From assembly GCF_001427305.1 (NCBI RefSeq), contig NZ_LMFZ01000009.1, forward strand, positions 54,440 through 118,439: a stretch of 64,000 bases of DNA, given 5' to 3'. This document shows positions 21,108 through 29,859 of the stretch, piece after piece (positions within the stretch are counted from its first letter, which is position 1; each line of letters opens with the position of its first letter). Under the pieces are notes generated by a model that worked only from the letters and a program-made list of their open reading frames with translations, was not told where the DNA came from and did not search any database. The translations under genes and the position numbers were made by a program. The stretch is from Duganella sp. Root1480D1. Lineage in GTDB: Bacteria; Pseudomonadota; Gammaproteobacteria; Burkholderiales; Burkholderiaceae_D.

Positions 21108-22220
21108 CGCCAGCTCGGCGCCCATGTTCGCAATCGCCGCGGCCGTGTAGTTGTCGGTGAAGAAGGGGTCGGCGAACAAGGTGCCCACTTCGGCCTTGCC
21201 GCGCAAATGCGCCAGGACCTGGGCCCGCTGGCTGTTGTAGTGCTGTTCCGGCACATGGGCGTATTCGCCGCGAATGCCTCGTGCATAGGCCTGGTACACC
21301 TCGGCCTCCTGGCCGAGGATGGCCAGGTCGACCGACAGCATGGTGTCTTTCAGCGGGTGCGCGATGGCAGCACCCTGGAAGTGGTCGGTGGCGCGGATCA
21401 GCGTCGCCACCTCGTCGGCGCGCACCGCATCGGGCTCCAGGCCGCTGCCCAGCCACAGGCGGGCGCTGGCTTCTTCATTCGATACATCGCCTGCGCCGTG
21501 GGCATACACCGCGTCATGGAACCAGAAGGCGGCCTTGACCAGGGCCACGTCGGCCGGCGCGGCGCCGGTATTGGCGGCCCAGGCGCGGATTTCCGCCAGG
21601 CCGTGCACCAGGTGGTCGAGGTTATGGTAATGGCGGTCGGCGCCGCCGTAGGCCGCCTCGCCGGTCACCCGTTCGAACCAGTCGGCCGCATGCGGGCGCT
21701 CGCGCCACAGGCTGTCCCATTCCTTGCGCAGCCAGGCCAGGATCCACGCCTTGTATGCCGGCGCGGGGACGAATTTCTTCATGGTCCAGTTCCAGCCCAC
21801 CGGACCTTCCAGCGCCTTGACGAAGCTGGAGCTCACCGAACCCAGGTCGCGCGGCGGCATCACGAACAGCGTCTTGGCGCCGCCGATCACTTCTACATTG
21901 GTTTGCTGGATCAGGTTTTCGTAATCGAAATCGGCAGTGCTGCGGATGCCGCGGATCAGGTAGTCGACGCCGTTGCGCTTGGCCACGCGCGCCGTGTATT
22001 CGCTTTTCACGATCTGCACGCTGACATTATTCCAGCCCAGTTCCGCGCAACTGGCCAGCACGATGGCCTTGCGCTCCTCGGCCGAGAATTTAGGCGCCTT
22101 GGTGGAGTTCTCGGACAGGAAGACAACCACTTCCTCCGCGATGGAACGCGCTTCGCCAATGACCCACATATGGCCGTTGGTGATAGGGTCCAGAGTCCCC
22201 GAGAAACCGATCTTCTGCAT
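21090..22220 (-). CDS. Fusion of CoaD-like nucleotidyltransferase and HD-superfamily phosphohydrolase
   Basis: A 376-residue two-domain protein. Residues 1-about 165 resemble phosphopantetheine adenylyltransferase: SGTLDPITNGH (7-17, with the TxNGH nucleotide-binding motif), YLIRGIRSTADFDYE (88-101) and GSVSSSFVKAL (127-137), the counterparts of the CoaD GTFDPxTNGH, RGLR..DFEYE and SS..VK motifs. Residues about 168-376 match the COG4339-type predicted metal-dependent HD phosphohydrolase: HYHNLDH (197-203), FWFHDAVY (232-239) and SNEEASA. CoaD proteins are normally single-domain at about 160 residues. Whether the N-domain acts on phosphopantetheine or another phosphate ester is open. Confidence 0.87.
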   Translation of the reverse strand: MQKIGFSGTLDPITNGHMWVIGEARSIAEEVVVFLSENSTKAPKFSAEERKAIVLASCAELGWNNVSVQIVKSEYTARVAKRNGVDYLIRGIRSTADFDYENLIQQTNVEVIGGAKTLFVMPPRDLGSVSSSFVKALEGPVGWNWTMKKFVPAPAYKAWILAWLRKEWDSLWRERPHAADWFERVTGEAAYGGADRHYHNLDHLVHGLAEIRAWAANTGAAPADVALVKAAFWFHDAVYAHGAGDVSNEEASARLWLGSGLEPDAVRADEVATLIRATDHFQGAAIAHPLKDTMLSVDLAILGQEAEVYQAYARGIRGEYAHVPEQHYNSQRAQVLAHLRGKAEVGTLFADPFFTDNYTAAAIANMGAELALISKR

Positions 22221-22249
22221 GCCCTGCTCCGATTGTTGAAAACGACATT

Positions 22250-23593
22250 CTAGCGCGGGGCAAACTCCACCGTCACTTTCAGGCCGCCAAGGCGCTCCGA
22301 GGCGTCCAGCGCCAGCCTGGCGCCATGCCGCTCGGCGATGGCGCGGATGATGGCCAGGCCAAGCCCGCTGCCTTGGGCTTCGCTGCCGGGTACGCGGTAG
22401 AAGCGGTGGAACACGCGCTCGCGTTCTTCCGGTTCGATGCCGGGGCCGCTGTCTTCCACCACCAGCCGCGCCCCGGGGCCGCCCGCGGTGCCAGTGCCCA
22501 GCACCGAGACGTCGACCGTGCCGCCGGCCGGCGTATATTTGACGGCGTTGTCGACCAGGTTGCGCAACAGGATCACCAACGCATCGCCCTGCCCTTGCAC
22601 CGTCGCCTCGTCAGCCTGCTCCAGCCCAAGGTCGATGCTGCGTGCCTGCGCGGCGCCTGCCATGTCGCCCACCGCACGCTTGGCAAGGCCGGTCAGGCTG
22701 ACCGGTTCCAGCTTGGCGTCGGCAGCTTCCGTGCGCGCCAGTACCAGCAATTGCTCGACCAGGCGCGAGGCCCGCTCGACGCCCGCCGACAGGCGGCCAA
22801 TCGCCACGTCGCGCGCTTCGCTGCAATCGGCGCGGGCCAGGCTGAGGATCTGCAGCTTGAGTGCCGCCAGCGGCGTGCGCAACTCATGCGCCGCATCGGC
22901 CACGAAGTTCTGCTGCGCCTCGAACGCAGTCTGCACGCGCGAGAACAGCAGGTTCAATTCCTGCACCAGCGGCCGCACTTCATCCGGCAGGTCGGCATCG
23001 GAGACTTCAGACAGATCGTCGGCCTTGCGCGATGCCAGTTGCCGCTGCACCCGCGCCACCGGCGCCAGCGAGCCCGAAACCACCCACCACACCACCAGCA
23101 TCAGCACCGGCGCCATCAGCGCGATCGGACCGACCGTGCGCAAGGCCAGCGTACCGGCCATGCGCTTGCGCACGGCCAGGTCCTGGGCAATCTGGATGGT
23201 CTGGGTCGCGGTCTGCGCCGAGAACACGCGGTAAGTCGTGCCATTGGCGCGCACATTGGAGAAGCCCAGCACCGCCCGTTGCGGCAGCTCGGCGCGCGAC
23301 AGCGAGCGGAACACCTGGATGCCGTCCGGCGTCCACACCTGCACCACCATCTCGTCGTTGCCCGGGTCATTGGGGTCGCGGTTACCGGTGGCCGCCATCG
23401 GCGCATTGGAGCGCAGCGACATCGCCATCTGCTGCATGTGGTAGTCGAAAATCTGGTCGGCGTCGCTCAGCGCCGAACTGTAGGCGATCATGGCCTGCGC
23501 CACGGCAGCCATGGTGATCGCCGCCAGCAAAAACCATAGCAGGCGCCCACGCAGCGAGTGCGTGACGTTGACTTTCGGGACCGCCATCATCAT
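22250..23593 (-). CDS. Sensor histidine kinase (two-component, QseC-like architecture)
   Basis: A 447-residue inner-membrane kinase. TM1 is at about residues 16-37, a periplasmic sensor loop follows, TM2 is at about 150-172 (IALMAPVLMLVVWWVVSG), then HAMP-like linker, HisKA with the phospho-acceptor in DAAHELRTPLAAL, and HATPase with NLVDNAVKYT, DSGPGIEPEE and GSGLGLAI. All catalytic boxes are intact. It overlaps the response-regulator gene by 4 bp. The cognate signal is unknown; a DegQ-type protease upstream in the same run suggests envelope stress. Confidence 0.93.
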   Translation of the reverse strand: MMMAVPKVNVTHSLRGRLLWFLLAAITMAAVAQAMIAYSSALSDADQIFDYHMQQMAMSLRSNAPMAATGNRDPNDPGNDEMVVQVWTPDGIQVFRSLSRAELPQRAVLGFSNVRANGTTYRVFSAQTATQTIQIAQDLAVRKRMAGTLALRTVGPIALMAPVLMLVVWWVVSGSLAPVARVQRQLASRKADDLSEVSDADLPDEVRPLVQELNLLFSRVQTAFEAQQNFVADAAHELRTPLAALKLQILSLARADCSEARDVAIGRLSAGVERASRLVEQLLVLARTEAADAKLEPVSLTGLAKRAVGDMAGAAQARSIDLGLEQADEATVQGQGDALVILLRNLVDNAVKYTPAGGTVDVSVLGTGTAGGPGARLVVEDSGPGIEPEERERVFHRFYRVPGSEAQGSGLGLAIIRAIAERHGARLALDASERLGGLKVTVEFAPR

Positions 23594-24249
23594 GCCTTGG
23601 GCACCATGTAGCCGAGGCCGCGCACGTTCTGGATCAGTTCCGACCCGAGCTTCTTGCGCAGACCGTGGATATATACTTCAACCGCGTTGGAATTGACTTC
23701 GTCCTTCCAGCTATACAGCTTTTCTTCGAGCTGGGCGCGCGACAGAACGATGCCGGGACGCGCGATCAGCGCTTCCAGCACTGCCCATTCGCGGGCCGAC
23801 AGGCTGACCGGCTGGCCATTGGCAATCACTTCGCGCGTTTGCGGGTTGATCGACACGCCCTTGTGCTCGAACACCGGTTCGGCACGGCCGGCGGCGCGGC
23901 GCAGCAAGGCGCGGATGCGGGCCAGCAGTTCGTCCAGGTCGTAAGGCTTGAGCACATAGTCGTCGGCGCCGGCATCCAGCCCGGCAATGCGCTGCTCCAC
24001 CGCGTCGCGCGCGGTGGCTACCAGCACCGGCGTCAGCTCCTTGCGCGCGCGCATCGAGCGCAGCACTTCCAGGCCGTCTTTCTTCGGCAAACCCAGGTCC
24101 AGCAACACCAGGTCGTAGGTCTGGGTTTGCAGTGCCGTGTCGGCCATCGCGCCATCCTTGACCCAGTCGACGGCGTAGTGCTCTGCCCTCAGCAGGTCGA
24201 GCACTACCTCGCCGATCATCGTGTCATCTTCTACCAGCAGGAGGCGCAT
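23590..24249 (-). CDS. OmpR-family response regulator
   Basis: A 219-residue regulator with a receiver domain (acidic pocket LLVEDDTMIGEV, phospho-acceptor in LVLLDLGLPKKDG, KPYDLDELLAR) and a winged-helix DNA-binding domain ending VYIHGLRKKLGSELIQNVRG. It partners with the sensor kinase downstream (ATGA overlap) and follows the protease gene by 21 bp. The sequence is QseB/PmrA-like in type. Target genes cannot be read from the window. Confidence 0.95.
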   Translation of the reverse strand: MRLLLVEDDTMIGEVVLDLLRAEHYAVDWVKDGAMADTALQTQTYDLVLLDLGLPKKDGLEVLRSMRARKELTPVLVATARDAVEQRIAGLDAGADDYVLKPYDLDELLARIRALLRRAAGRAEPVFEHKGVSINPQTREVIANGQPVSLSAREWAVLEALIARPGIVLSRAQLEEKLYSWKDEVNSNAVEVYIHGLRKKLGSELIQNVRGLGYMVPKA

Positions 24250-24270
24250 TGTCTTACCTTTCTTGTTTTG

Positions 24271-25752
24271 TTAGCCGAGGCGCACCGGGATAAAGATGCG
24301 GTCCTCGCCGCGCTGGATCAGCAGCGCTACGGATTTCGTCGATTTTGCCACGAGGTCGCGCACATCGTTGACGGAAGTGACAGCCCTGCCGTTCACCGAC
24401 AACAGCACGTCGCCCGGCTGCACGCCCGCGCTGGCGGCCGCACCGCCGGCATCTTCGATCAGCAAGCCCGACGCCAGGCCCGATTCACGGCGTTCCAGCG
24501 GGTCGAGCTGGCGCAGCGACAGGCCGAGGCGCAGCTTGGCCGCTGCTTCATCGTTCTGCAGCGCGGCCACATTGCGCTCGGAGGCATTACCCAGCTTGCC
24601 TTCCAGAGTCACGGTCTTGCCCTGGCGCCAGACCTCAAGCGCTACTTTATCACCCGGCATGGCCAGGCCCACCATTGCCGGCAGGTCGCCGGAAGCAACG
24701 ATCTTCTGGCCATTCATCTTGCGGATCACGTCGCCCGCCTTCAGGCCAAGCTTATCGGCCGGGCCGCCGCGTTCCACGTTGGACACCAGCGCGCCTTCCG
24801 GCGACTCCAGGTCGAAGGAATCGGCAAAGCCCTGGTTCACTTCCTGCACCATCACGCCCAGGCGTGCATGCACCACCTTACCGGTCGAAACCACCTGATC
24901 GCGCACGCGCGTCGCCACGTCGATCGGGATCGAGAACGACAGGCCCTGGTAGCCGCCGCTCTGGCTGTAGATCTGCGAGTTAATGCCGATCACTTCGCCC
25001 TTGGTGTTGAACAGCGGGCCGCCCGAGTTGCCAGGGTTGATCGCCACGTCGGTCTGGATGAAGGGCACGTTCGAATCGTCAGGCAGGGAACGGCCCTTGG
25101 CGCTCACCACGCCGGCGGTGACGGTGTTTTCCAGGCCGAACGGCGAGCCGATGGCCAGCACCCACTCGCCCACTTTCACGTCGGTGGAGCGGCCCAACGG
25201 CACCACAGGCAGGTTCTTGGCCTCGATCTTCAGCACGGCCACGTCGGTTTTCGGGTCCGAACCCAGCACCTTGGCGCGGAATTCGCGGCGGTCGGTCAGC
25301 TTGACCGTCACTTCGTTGGCGTCGCGCACCACGTGGGCATTGGTCAGGATGATGCCGTCGGCGCTGACGATGAAGCCGGAGCCGACGCCATGGGTTGGGG
25401 TGGGCGCGCCGCCGCGGCCGCGCTGGCCAGGCTGCTGGAAGCGGCGGAAGAATTCGAAGAAAGGATCGTTTTCAGCATCGGCGTCGCCACGGAAATTGGC
25501 TTCCTTGGTGCTGCCCACCGTGCTGATATTGACAACAGCCGGGCCATTGCGGGAGGCGATCACGCTGAAGTCAGGCAGGGAAATCATCGGCGCGGGCACG
25601 GGCGCCGGCGCGCCCTGGGCGGCATTGGCCGGGGCGGTAATGACGGCTTGGGGGGCGGCGAAGGCCTGGCTATGCTGGATAGCGATGGCTGCACCGGCAC
25701 CGGTAACACCGGCGGTGGCCAGGGCGAGGAACATGGTGGTGGTGTTGCGCAT
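24271..25752 (-). CDS. Periplasmic serine endoprotease of the Do/DegQ (HtrA) family
   Basis: A 493-residue HtrA protease. After an N-terminal export signal or anchor (residues about 5-26) comes a Pro/Ala linker and the trypsin-like domain with the triad His140 (LTNAHVV), Asp170 (KTDVAVL) and Ser243 (GNSGGPLF). Two PDZ domains follow (around 275-365, with GLKAGDVIRKMNG, and 400-490, with GVQPGDVLLSVNG). All catalytic residues are present. It degrades or refolds misfolded envelope proteins. It is probably transcribed with the two-component genes that follow 21 bp downstream, a common arrangement for envelope quality control. Confidence 0.95.
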   Translation of the reverse strand: MRNTTTMFLALATAGVTGAGAAIAIQHSQAFAAPQAVITAPANAAQGAPAPVPAPMISLPDFSVIASRNGPAVVNISTVGSTKEANFRGDADAENDPFFEFFRRFQQPGQRGRGGAPTPTHGVGSGFIVSADGIILTNAHVVRDANEVTVKLTDRREFRAKVLGSDPKTDVAVLKIEAKNLPVVPLGRSTDVKVGEWVLAIGSPFGLENTVTAGVVSAKGRSLPDDSNVPFIQTDVAINPGNSGGPLFNTKGEVIGINSQIYSQSGGYQGLSFSIPIDVATRVRDQVVSTGKVVHARLGVMVQEVNQGFADSFDLESPEGALVSNVERGGPADKLGLKAGDVIRKMNGQKIVASGDLPAMVGLAMPGDKVALEVWRQGKTVTLEGKLGNASERNVAALQNDEAAAKLRLGLSLRQLDPLERRESGLASGLLIEDAGGAAASAGVQPGDVLLSVNGRAVTSVNDVRDLVAKSTKSVALLIQRGEDRIFIPVRLG

Positions 25753-25828
25753 GATTTGACTCCTGATGAAATGTCTTTCTCAACGGCTCTAATATGCGGC
25801 ATCAAACTTAGACGCGTCTTAATGCAAA

Positions 25829-25850
25829 AAAGGCCGGAAATCCGGCCTTT
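25829..25850 (-). terminator. Rho-independent terminator of the Hsp20 gene
   Basis: AAAGGCCGGA and TCCGGCCTTT pair as a stem of up to 10 bp. On the minus strand a T-run follows (TTTTTTGC). It lies 20 bp after the Hsp20 stop and upstream of the protease gene. Confidence 0.85.
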
Positions 25851-25869
25851 TCATGGGAGCTACGCGTGC

Positions 25870-26325
25870 TTAGGCGGCAGCTTTCTGCTCCAGTGCAGTG
25901 TGGTTGACGACACCGTCGATGGCGATCTTGCGGGCCTTCAGGGCTTCCGGCACTTCGCGCACCAGTTCAATGGTGAGGATGCCGTTGTCGAAGGATGCGC
26001 CGGTCACCTTCACATGGTTGGCGAGCTGGAAGCGCTGCTCGAAATCGCGGAAGGCGATGCCGCGGTGCAGGAAGGTCTTTTCCTGGCTATCTTTTTGCTT
26101 GCGGCCAATCACCACCAGGGAGTCGCGCTCGGAAGTGATATCGATTTCGCTGCGGTCAAAGCCGGCCAGCGCCATCACGATACGGTACTGGTCTTCGGAG
26201 ACCAGCTCGATATTGTACGGAGGGTAGCTGGGCTGGTCGCTGCGATGCGAGTCATTCAGCATCTGGGCCAGGCGGTCAAAACCGATGGCGGAACGATACA
26301 GTGGGGTCAGGTCAAAAGTACGCAT
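25870..26325 (-). CDS. Small heat-shock protein, Hsp20/IbpA type
   Basis: A 151-residue alpha-crystallin-domain chaperone. The start MRTFDLTPLYRSAIGFDRL is almost the IbpA/IbpB N-terminus, followed by YPPYNIELVSEDQYRIVMAL, the core beta-sandwich, and GASFDNGILTIELVREVPE near the C-terminus. The second ATG (26325) is preferred because AAAGGA is 7 bp upstream; the ATG at 26331 would be 1 bp from it. It holds aggregated proteins for ClpB/DnaK. A sigma-32-like promoter and a leader able to cover the ribosome-binding site are upstream. Confidence 0.93.
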   Translation of the reverse strand: MRTFDLTPLYRSAIGFDRLAQMLNDSHRSDQPSYPPYNIELVSEDQYRIVMALAGFDRSEIDITSERDSLVVIGRKQKDSQEKTFLHRGIAFRDFEQRFQLANHVKVTGASFDNGILTIELVREVPEALKARKIAIDGVVNHTALEQKAAA

Positions 26326-26390
26326 TTTCATATCCTTTCAAGGTTAAGCGATATAAGGTCCGGCGGTCCCCGGCTGGGCAACCGCTGATT
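26326..26390 (-). promoter_or_regulatory. 5' leader with possible ROSE-type RNA thermometer
   Basis: The leader of the IbpA-type gene ends TCGCTTAACCTTGAAAGGAT before the start region. CCTT can pair with the AAGG of the ribosome-binding site and ATAT with ATAT either side, with UCGCU opposite, which resembles the U(U/C)GCU feature of ROSE thermometers. A GC-rich hairpin (GCGGTTGCCCAGCCGGGGAC region) lies further upstream. The fold was judged by eye only. Confidence 0.4.
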
Positions 26391-26392
26391 CC

Positions 26393-26423
26393 GATATAAG
26401 TGCCCAAAAAAGGATTTCAAGGG
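26393..26423 (-). promoter_or_regulatory. Sigma-32 (heat-shock) promoter candidate
   Basis: On the minus strand CCCTTGAAA (26423-26415) matches the sigma-32 -35 element CTTGAAA. It is followed after 12-14 bp by CACTTATATC (26402-26393), a plausible though imperfect -10. Placement just upstream of the Hsp20 leader supports heat induction. Confidence 0.6.
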
Positions 26424-26504
26424 TCTTTTTTGCGTTACGTTCCGAAACAATTTGCCTGACCCTGCGTGCTAAACTCGCCCGTCACACTTTCCACGTTGAA
26501 ATAA

Positions 26505-28397
26505 ATGAAACTGTTCACCAACACCGCCCTCACCCTGCTGCTGGGCTCCGCCTTCAGCGCCCACGCCGGCCAGGCCATCCCTGCCCCGGCCGACCAGCCT
26601 TACCCTGGCACCATCGTGATGAAGGTCGATGCATCGAATACCGCCCAGAATATCTACCGCATCCAGCAGACCATTCCCGCCAAGCCGGGCAAGATGACGC
26701 TGCTGTTCCCACAGTGGGTGACGGCCCAGCACGGCCCCACCGGTGCGCTGAACCAGTTTGCCGGCTTCAAGGTATCGGTCAACGGCAAATGCCTGCCATG
26801 GCGCCGCGACAACGTGAACGTGTACGCCTTCCACATCGAGGTGCCGGCCGGCGCCAAGGCGATCGAGGTGGAATACCAGCACCTGGCCCCGACCGAAGCC
26901 GCGCAGGGCCGCACCTCGATCACGCCTGACATGCTGGGCATCCAGTGGCAATCGCTGACCATGTACCCGGCCGGCTATGCCACCCGCCGCATCCCGATCC
27001 AGGCAACGCTGACGCTGCCGGCCGGCTGGCAGTACGGCTCCGCGCTGGAAGAAGCTGAACGCAAGGGCGACGTGGTGACCTTCAAGACCACCGACGTGGA
27101 AACCTTCGTCGACTCGCCGCTGTTCGCTGGCCGTTACTTCAAGCGCTTTGACCTTGACCCGGGTGCCAGGGTGCCGGTGCACCTGAACGTGGTGGCCGAC
27201 AACGCGGAGGCGCTGGAAGCCAAGCCGGAGCAGATTGAACTGCACCGCAACCTGGTCAAGCAAGCCTACAAGGTGTTCGGTTCCCAGCACTACAAGCATT
27301 ACGACTTCCTGTTCGCGCTGAGCGATGAGTTCGGCCGCGTGGGCCGCGAACACCACCAGTCCAGCGAGAACGCGCTGAAGACCGACTACTTCACCGACTG
27401 GAACAAGACCGAATCCGAGCGAGGCCTGCTGCCGCATGAATTCACCCACTCCTGGAACGGCAAGTTCCGCCGCCCGAAAGGCCAGGACGTGCTGAACTTC
27501 AACCAGCCGCTGCAAAACGATTTGCTGTGGGTATACGAAGGCCAGACCACGTACTACGGTGAGGTACTCGCTTCGCGCTCAGGCCTGATGAAGGCTGCCA
27601 GCATCAAGGACACCATCGCCGCCACCGCTGCGCGCTACAGCATCCAAAAGGGCCGCGAATGGCGCTCGGTGCAGGACACCACCTACGACCCGATCATCAA
27701 CGCGCGCCGCGCCATCCCTTGGTCGAACTACCAGCGCAGCGAGGACTACTACACCGAAGGCATGCTGATCTGGCTGGACGTGGATACCAAGATCCGCGAA
27801 CTGTCGGGCGACAAGCGTTCGCTGGACGACTTCTCCACCAGCTTCTTCGGCGTGGATGATGGCCGCAATACCGCCCTGCACTACACCTTCGAAGACGTCG
27901 TCAAGGCGCTCAACAGCGTGCAGCCGCACGATTGGGCCACGTTCCTGCGTACCCGCATTGAAGACCTGGGTCCGGTGCCGATGGACGGCATCACCCGCGC
28001 CGGCTACAAGCTGGTATTCGCCGACAAGCAGACCGACTTCCTGAAGGCCGCGGAAGACCGCAGCAAGTCTGCCGACTTCACCTACTCGCTGGGCTTCAAT
28101 GTCGGCAGTGAAGGCAAGATCGAAAGCATCCAGTGGGAAGGCGTGGGCTTCAAGGCTGGCCTGTCGGGCAATACCACCCTGCTGGCAGTGAATGGCCGTG
28201 CCTACAAGGCCGACGTGCTGCGCAAGGCGATCACCGAAGCCAAGGCGAGCAAGAAGCCGGTCGAGCTGCTGGTGAAACACGGCCAGCAATACAGCACCGT
28301 CGCGCTGGAATACTACGAAGGCTTGAAGTATCCGCGCCTGGAGCGCATTGAAGGCGCGCCTGACCGACTGGAAGCCATCCTGGCGCCGCGACAGTAA
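26505..28397 (+). CDS. Secreted M61 family metallopeptidase (glycyl aminopeptidase type)
   Basis: A 630-residue exported peptidase with a signal peptide (MKLFTNTALTLLLGSAFSAHA). The zinc motif HEFTHSWNGKFRRP starts at His311 and is followed by LLWVYEGQTTYYGE, which supplies the downstream glutamate ligand as in the M61 family. A C-terminal PDZ-like domain (residues about 525-600, EGVGFKAGLSGNTTLLAVNG) is also normal for the family. Full length and intact. It is divergent from the Hsp20 gene and ends at a strong terminator. Confidence 0.93.
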   Translation: MKLFTNTALTLLLGSAFSAHAGQAIPAPADQPYPGTIVMKVDASNTAQNIYRIQQTIPAKPGKMTLLFPQWVTAQHGPTGALNQFAGFKVSVNGKCLPWRRDNVNVYAFHIEVPAGAKAIEVEYQHLAPTEAAQGRTSITPDMLGIQWQSLTMYPAGYATRRIPIQATLTLPAGWQYGSALEEAERKGDVVTFKTTDVETFVDSPLFAGRYFKRFDLDPGARVPVHLNVVADNAEALEAKPEQIELHRNLVKQAYKVFGSQHYKHYDFLFALSDEFGRVGREHHQSSENALKTDYFTDWNKTESERGLLPHEFTHSWNGKFRRPKGQDVLNFNQPLQNDLLWVYEGQTTYYGEVLASRSGLMKAASIKDTIAATAARYSIQKGREWRSVQDTTYDPIINARRAIPWSNYQRSEDYYTEGMLIWLDVDTKIRELSGDKRSLDDFSTSFFGVDDGRNTALHYTFEDVVKALNSVQPHDWATFLRTRIEDLGPVPMDGITRAGYKLVFADKQTDFLKAAEDRSKSADFTYSLGFNVGSEGKIESIQWEGVGFKAGLSGNTTLLAVNGRAYKADVLRKAITEAKASKKPVELLVKHGQQYSTVALEYYEGLKYPRLERIEGAPDRLEAILAPRQ

Positions 28398-28407
28398 GTC
28401 AGCACCA

Positions 28408-28439
28408 ACGGGCGCACTGCGGTGCGCCCGTTTTCTTTT
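28408..28439 (+). terminator. Rho-independent terminator after the M61 peptidase gene
   Basis: ACGGGCGCAC (28408-28417) and GTGCGCCCGT (28422-28431) form a perfect 10-bp stem with a TGCG loop, followed by TTTCTTTT. It starts 10 bp after the stop. Confidence 0.9.
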
Positions 28440-28463
28440 GCCCGCGCTACAGTGGTGGCCATC

Positions 28464-29069
28464 ATGGTCACCGTCTACACCTGGTCCACGCCCAATGGGC
28501 GCAAGCCGCTGATCCTGCTGGAAGAACTCGACCTTCCTTATGCAGTGGTGCCGGTCAACCTGCGCGAGCATGAGCAGTTCGCACCGGACTTCCTGGCCAT
28601 TTCCCCCAACAATAAGATCCCGGCCTTGCAGGATGGCGCGCTGACGTTATTCGAAAGCGGTGCAATCCTGACTTACCTCGCCGAAAAATACGACCGCTTT
28701 CTCGCGCCGGCAGGGCCCGAACGCTACCGCACCCTGCAATGGCTGTACTGGCAGGTCGGCGGCCTGGGCCCCATGCTGGGCCAGTTGGGCTTCTTCTCGA
28801 AAGCGGACCTGGCGCTGCCGAAAGAACATTTCACGGCCGAGGCGGACCGCTTGCTGAATGTGCTCGACCGCGCACTGGCCGGCAATGCCTACCTGGCCGG
28901 CGACCATTACACGATCGCCGACATTGCCTGCTACCCGTGGACGGAGGCGGCGGCTTCGCACCTGGAATTGAACCTGTCCGGCAAGCCCGCAGTACAACGC
29001 TGGCTGGCCCAGGTTGGCGACCGTCCCGCCGTCAAGAAAGCGATGGCGTGGAAGCCTGATAATCCTTGA
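28464..29069 (+). CDS. Glutathione S-transferase, nu-class-like (YfcG type)
   Basis: A 201-residue cytoplasmic GST. The thioredoxin-fold domain begins MVTVYTWSTPNGRKPLILLE, where TPNGRK matches the TPNG motif of YfcG-type (nu-class) enzymes, and has SPNNKIPAL with cis-Pro and LFESGAILTYLAEKY. The helical domain carries YTIADIACYPW. YfcG has disulphide-bond reductase activity; here that is inference. The ATG at 28464 is preferred over 28422, which lies inside the terminator hairpin of the preceding gene. Its 3' end overlaps the convergent hydrolase gene by 38 bp. Confidence 0.92.
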   Translation: MVTVYTWSTPNGRKPLILLEELDLPYAVVPVNLREHEQFAPDFLAISPNNKIPALQDGALTLFESGAILTYLAEKYDRFLAPAGPERYRTLQWLYWQVGGLGPMLGQLGFFSKADLALPKEHFTAEADRLLNVLDRALAGNAYLAGDHYTIADIACYPWTEAAASHLELNLSGKPAVQRWLAQVGDRPAVKKAMAWKPDNP

Positions 29070-29820
29070 GGTAACGTTCACTCCAGGCCGCAATCAGACC
29101 TGCCACGTAGCTGGCATCCTCGCGAACGGCCAGCAGGTGATCCGCCGTATCGAGCGAGATAAAACTCTTTGGATGCTTGGCCGCGGTGAAGATTTCCAGC
29201 GCATTATTGATACCGACCGTTGTGTCGCCCGGCGCGTGCATGATGAGCAGAGCCTTGCGCATATTGGCGATCTTGTTGCGCAAGCTGTTCTCCGCCACGT
29301 CTTCCAGGAACTGGCGCTTGATGCGGAACGGCCGCCCTGCCAGTTGCACCATGGCCTCGCCCTGTGCCGTGATCGCATCGATCTGGTCGCCGAACAAATG
29401 GGTAACGTGCACCGGGTCGCTTGGTGCGGCAATGGTGACCACGGCCTGCGCTTCCGGCACGCTGCCGGCAAAGGCCAGTATCGCCGCGCCACCGAGGCTA
29501 TGGCCGATCAGGATGCGCGGCGCCTGGAATTCGCGCCGCAGAAAATCGGTGGCTGCCTGCAGGTCGGCCACATTGGAAGAAAAATTGGTGTTGGCAAAAT
29601 CGCCTTCGCTGGCCCCCAAGCCGGTGAAGTCGAAGCGCAGCACCGCAATGCCGTGATCCGTCAGCGACTGCGAGATGCGGCTGGCGGCGAAAACGTCCTT
29701 GCCGCAGGTGAAACAGTGCGCAAACAGGGCATAGGCGCGCACGCCATTTTCCGGCGAGTCCAGCCGCGCCGCCAGCATTTGCCCATTTGCGCCAGGGAAT
29801 TCGAGTCGTTGTGCGTACAT
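29032..29820 (-). CDS. Alpha/beta hydrolase
   Basis: A 262-residue cytoplasmic alpha/beta hydrolase. The strand before the nucleophile elbow gives ILIGHSLGGAAILAF (Ser in GHSLG); acid and base residues are likely in MHAPGDTTVG and DTADHLL. HCFTCGKDVFAASRISQSL and RFDFTGLGASEGDF near the N-terminus resemble the hydrolase found alone or fused to OsmC in other proteobacteria. The ATG at 29820 follows GGAGG; an upstream ATG at 29835 would precede that site. The substrate is unknown. It overlaps the GST gene tail to tail. Confidence 0.87.
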   Translation of the reverse strand: MYAQRLEFPGANGQMLAARLDSPENGVRAYALFAHCFTCGKDVFAASRISQSLTDHGIAVLRFDFTGLGASEGDFANTNFSSNVADLQAATDFLRREFQAPRILIGHSLGGAAILAFAGSVPEAQAVVTIAAPSDPVHVTHLFGDQIDAITAQGEAMVQLAGRPFRIKRQFLEDVAENSLRNKIANMRKALLIMHAPGDTTVGINNALEIFTAAKHPKSFISLDTADHLLAVREDASYVAGLIAAWSERYLKDYQASTPSLS

Positions 29821-29859
29821 GTGCGCTCCTCCCAATTTGCGCCCATCATACGCCTTCCT

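Noticed and set aside
23665..26388. Plus-strand open frame of 907 codons
   Set aside because: It runs antisense to the response regulator, DegQ-type protease and Hsp20 genes, which have full motifs; the frame is open because of GC-rich codon bias.
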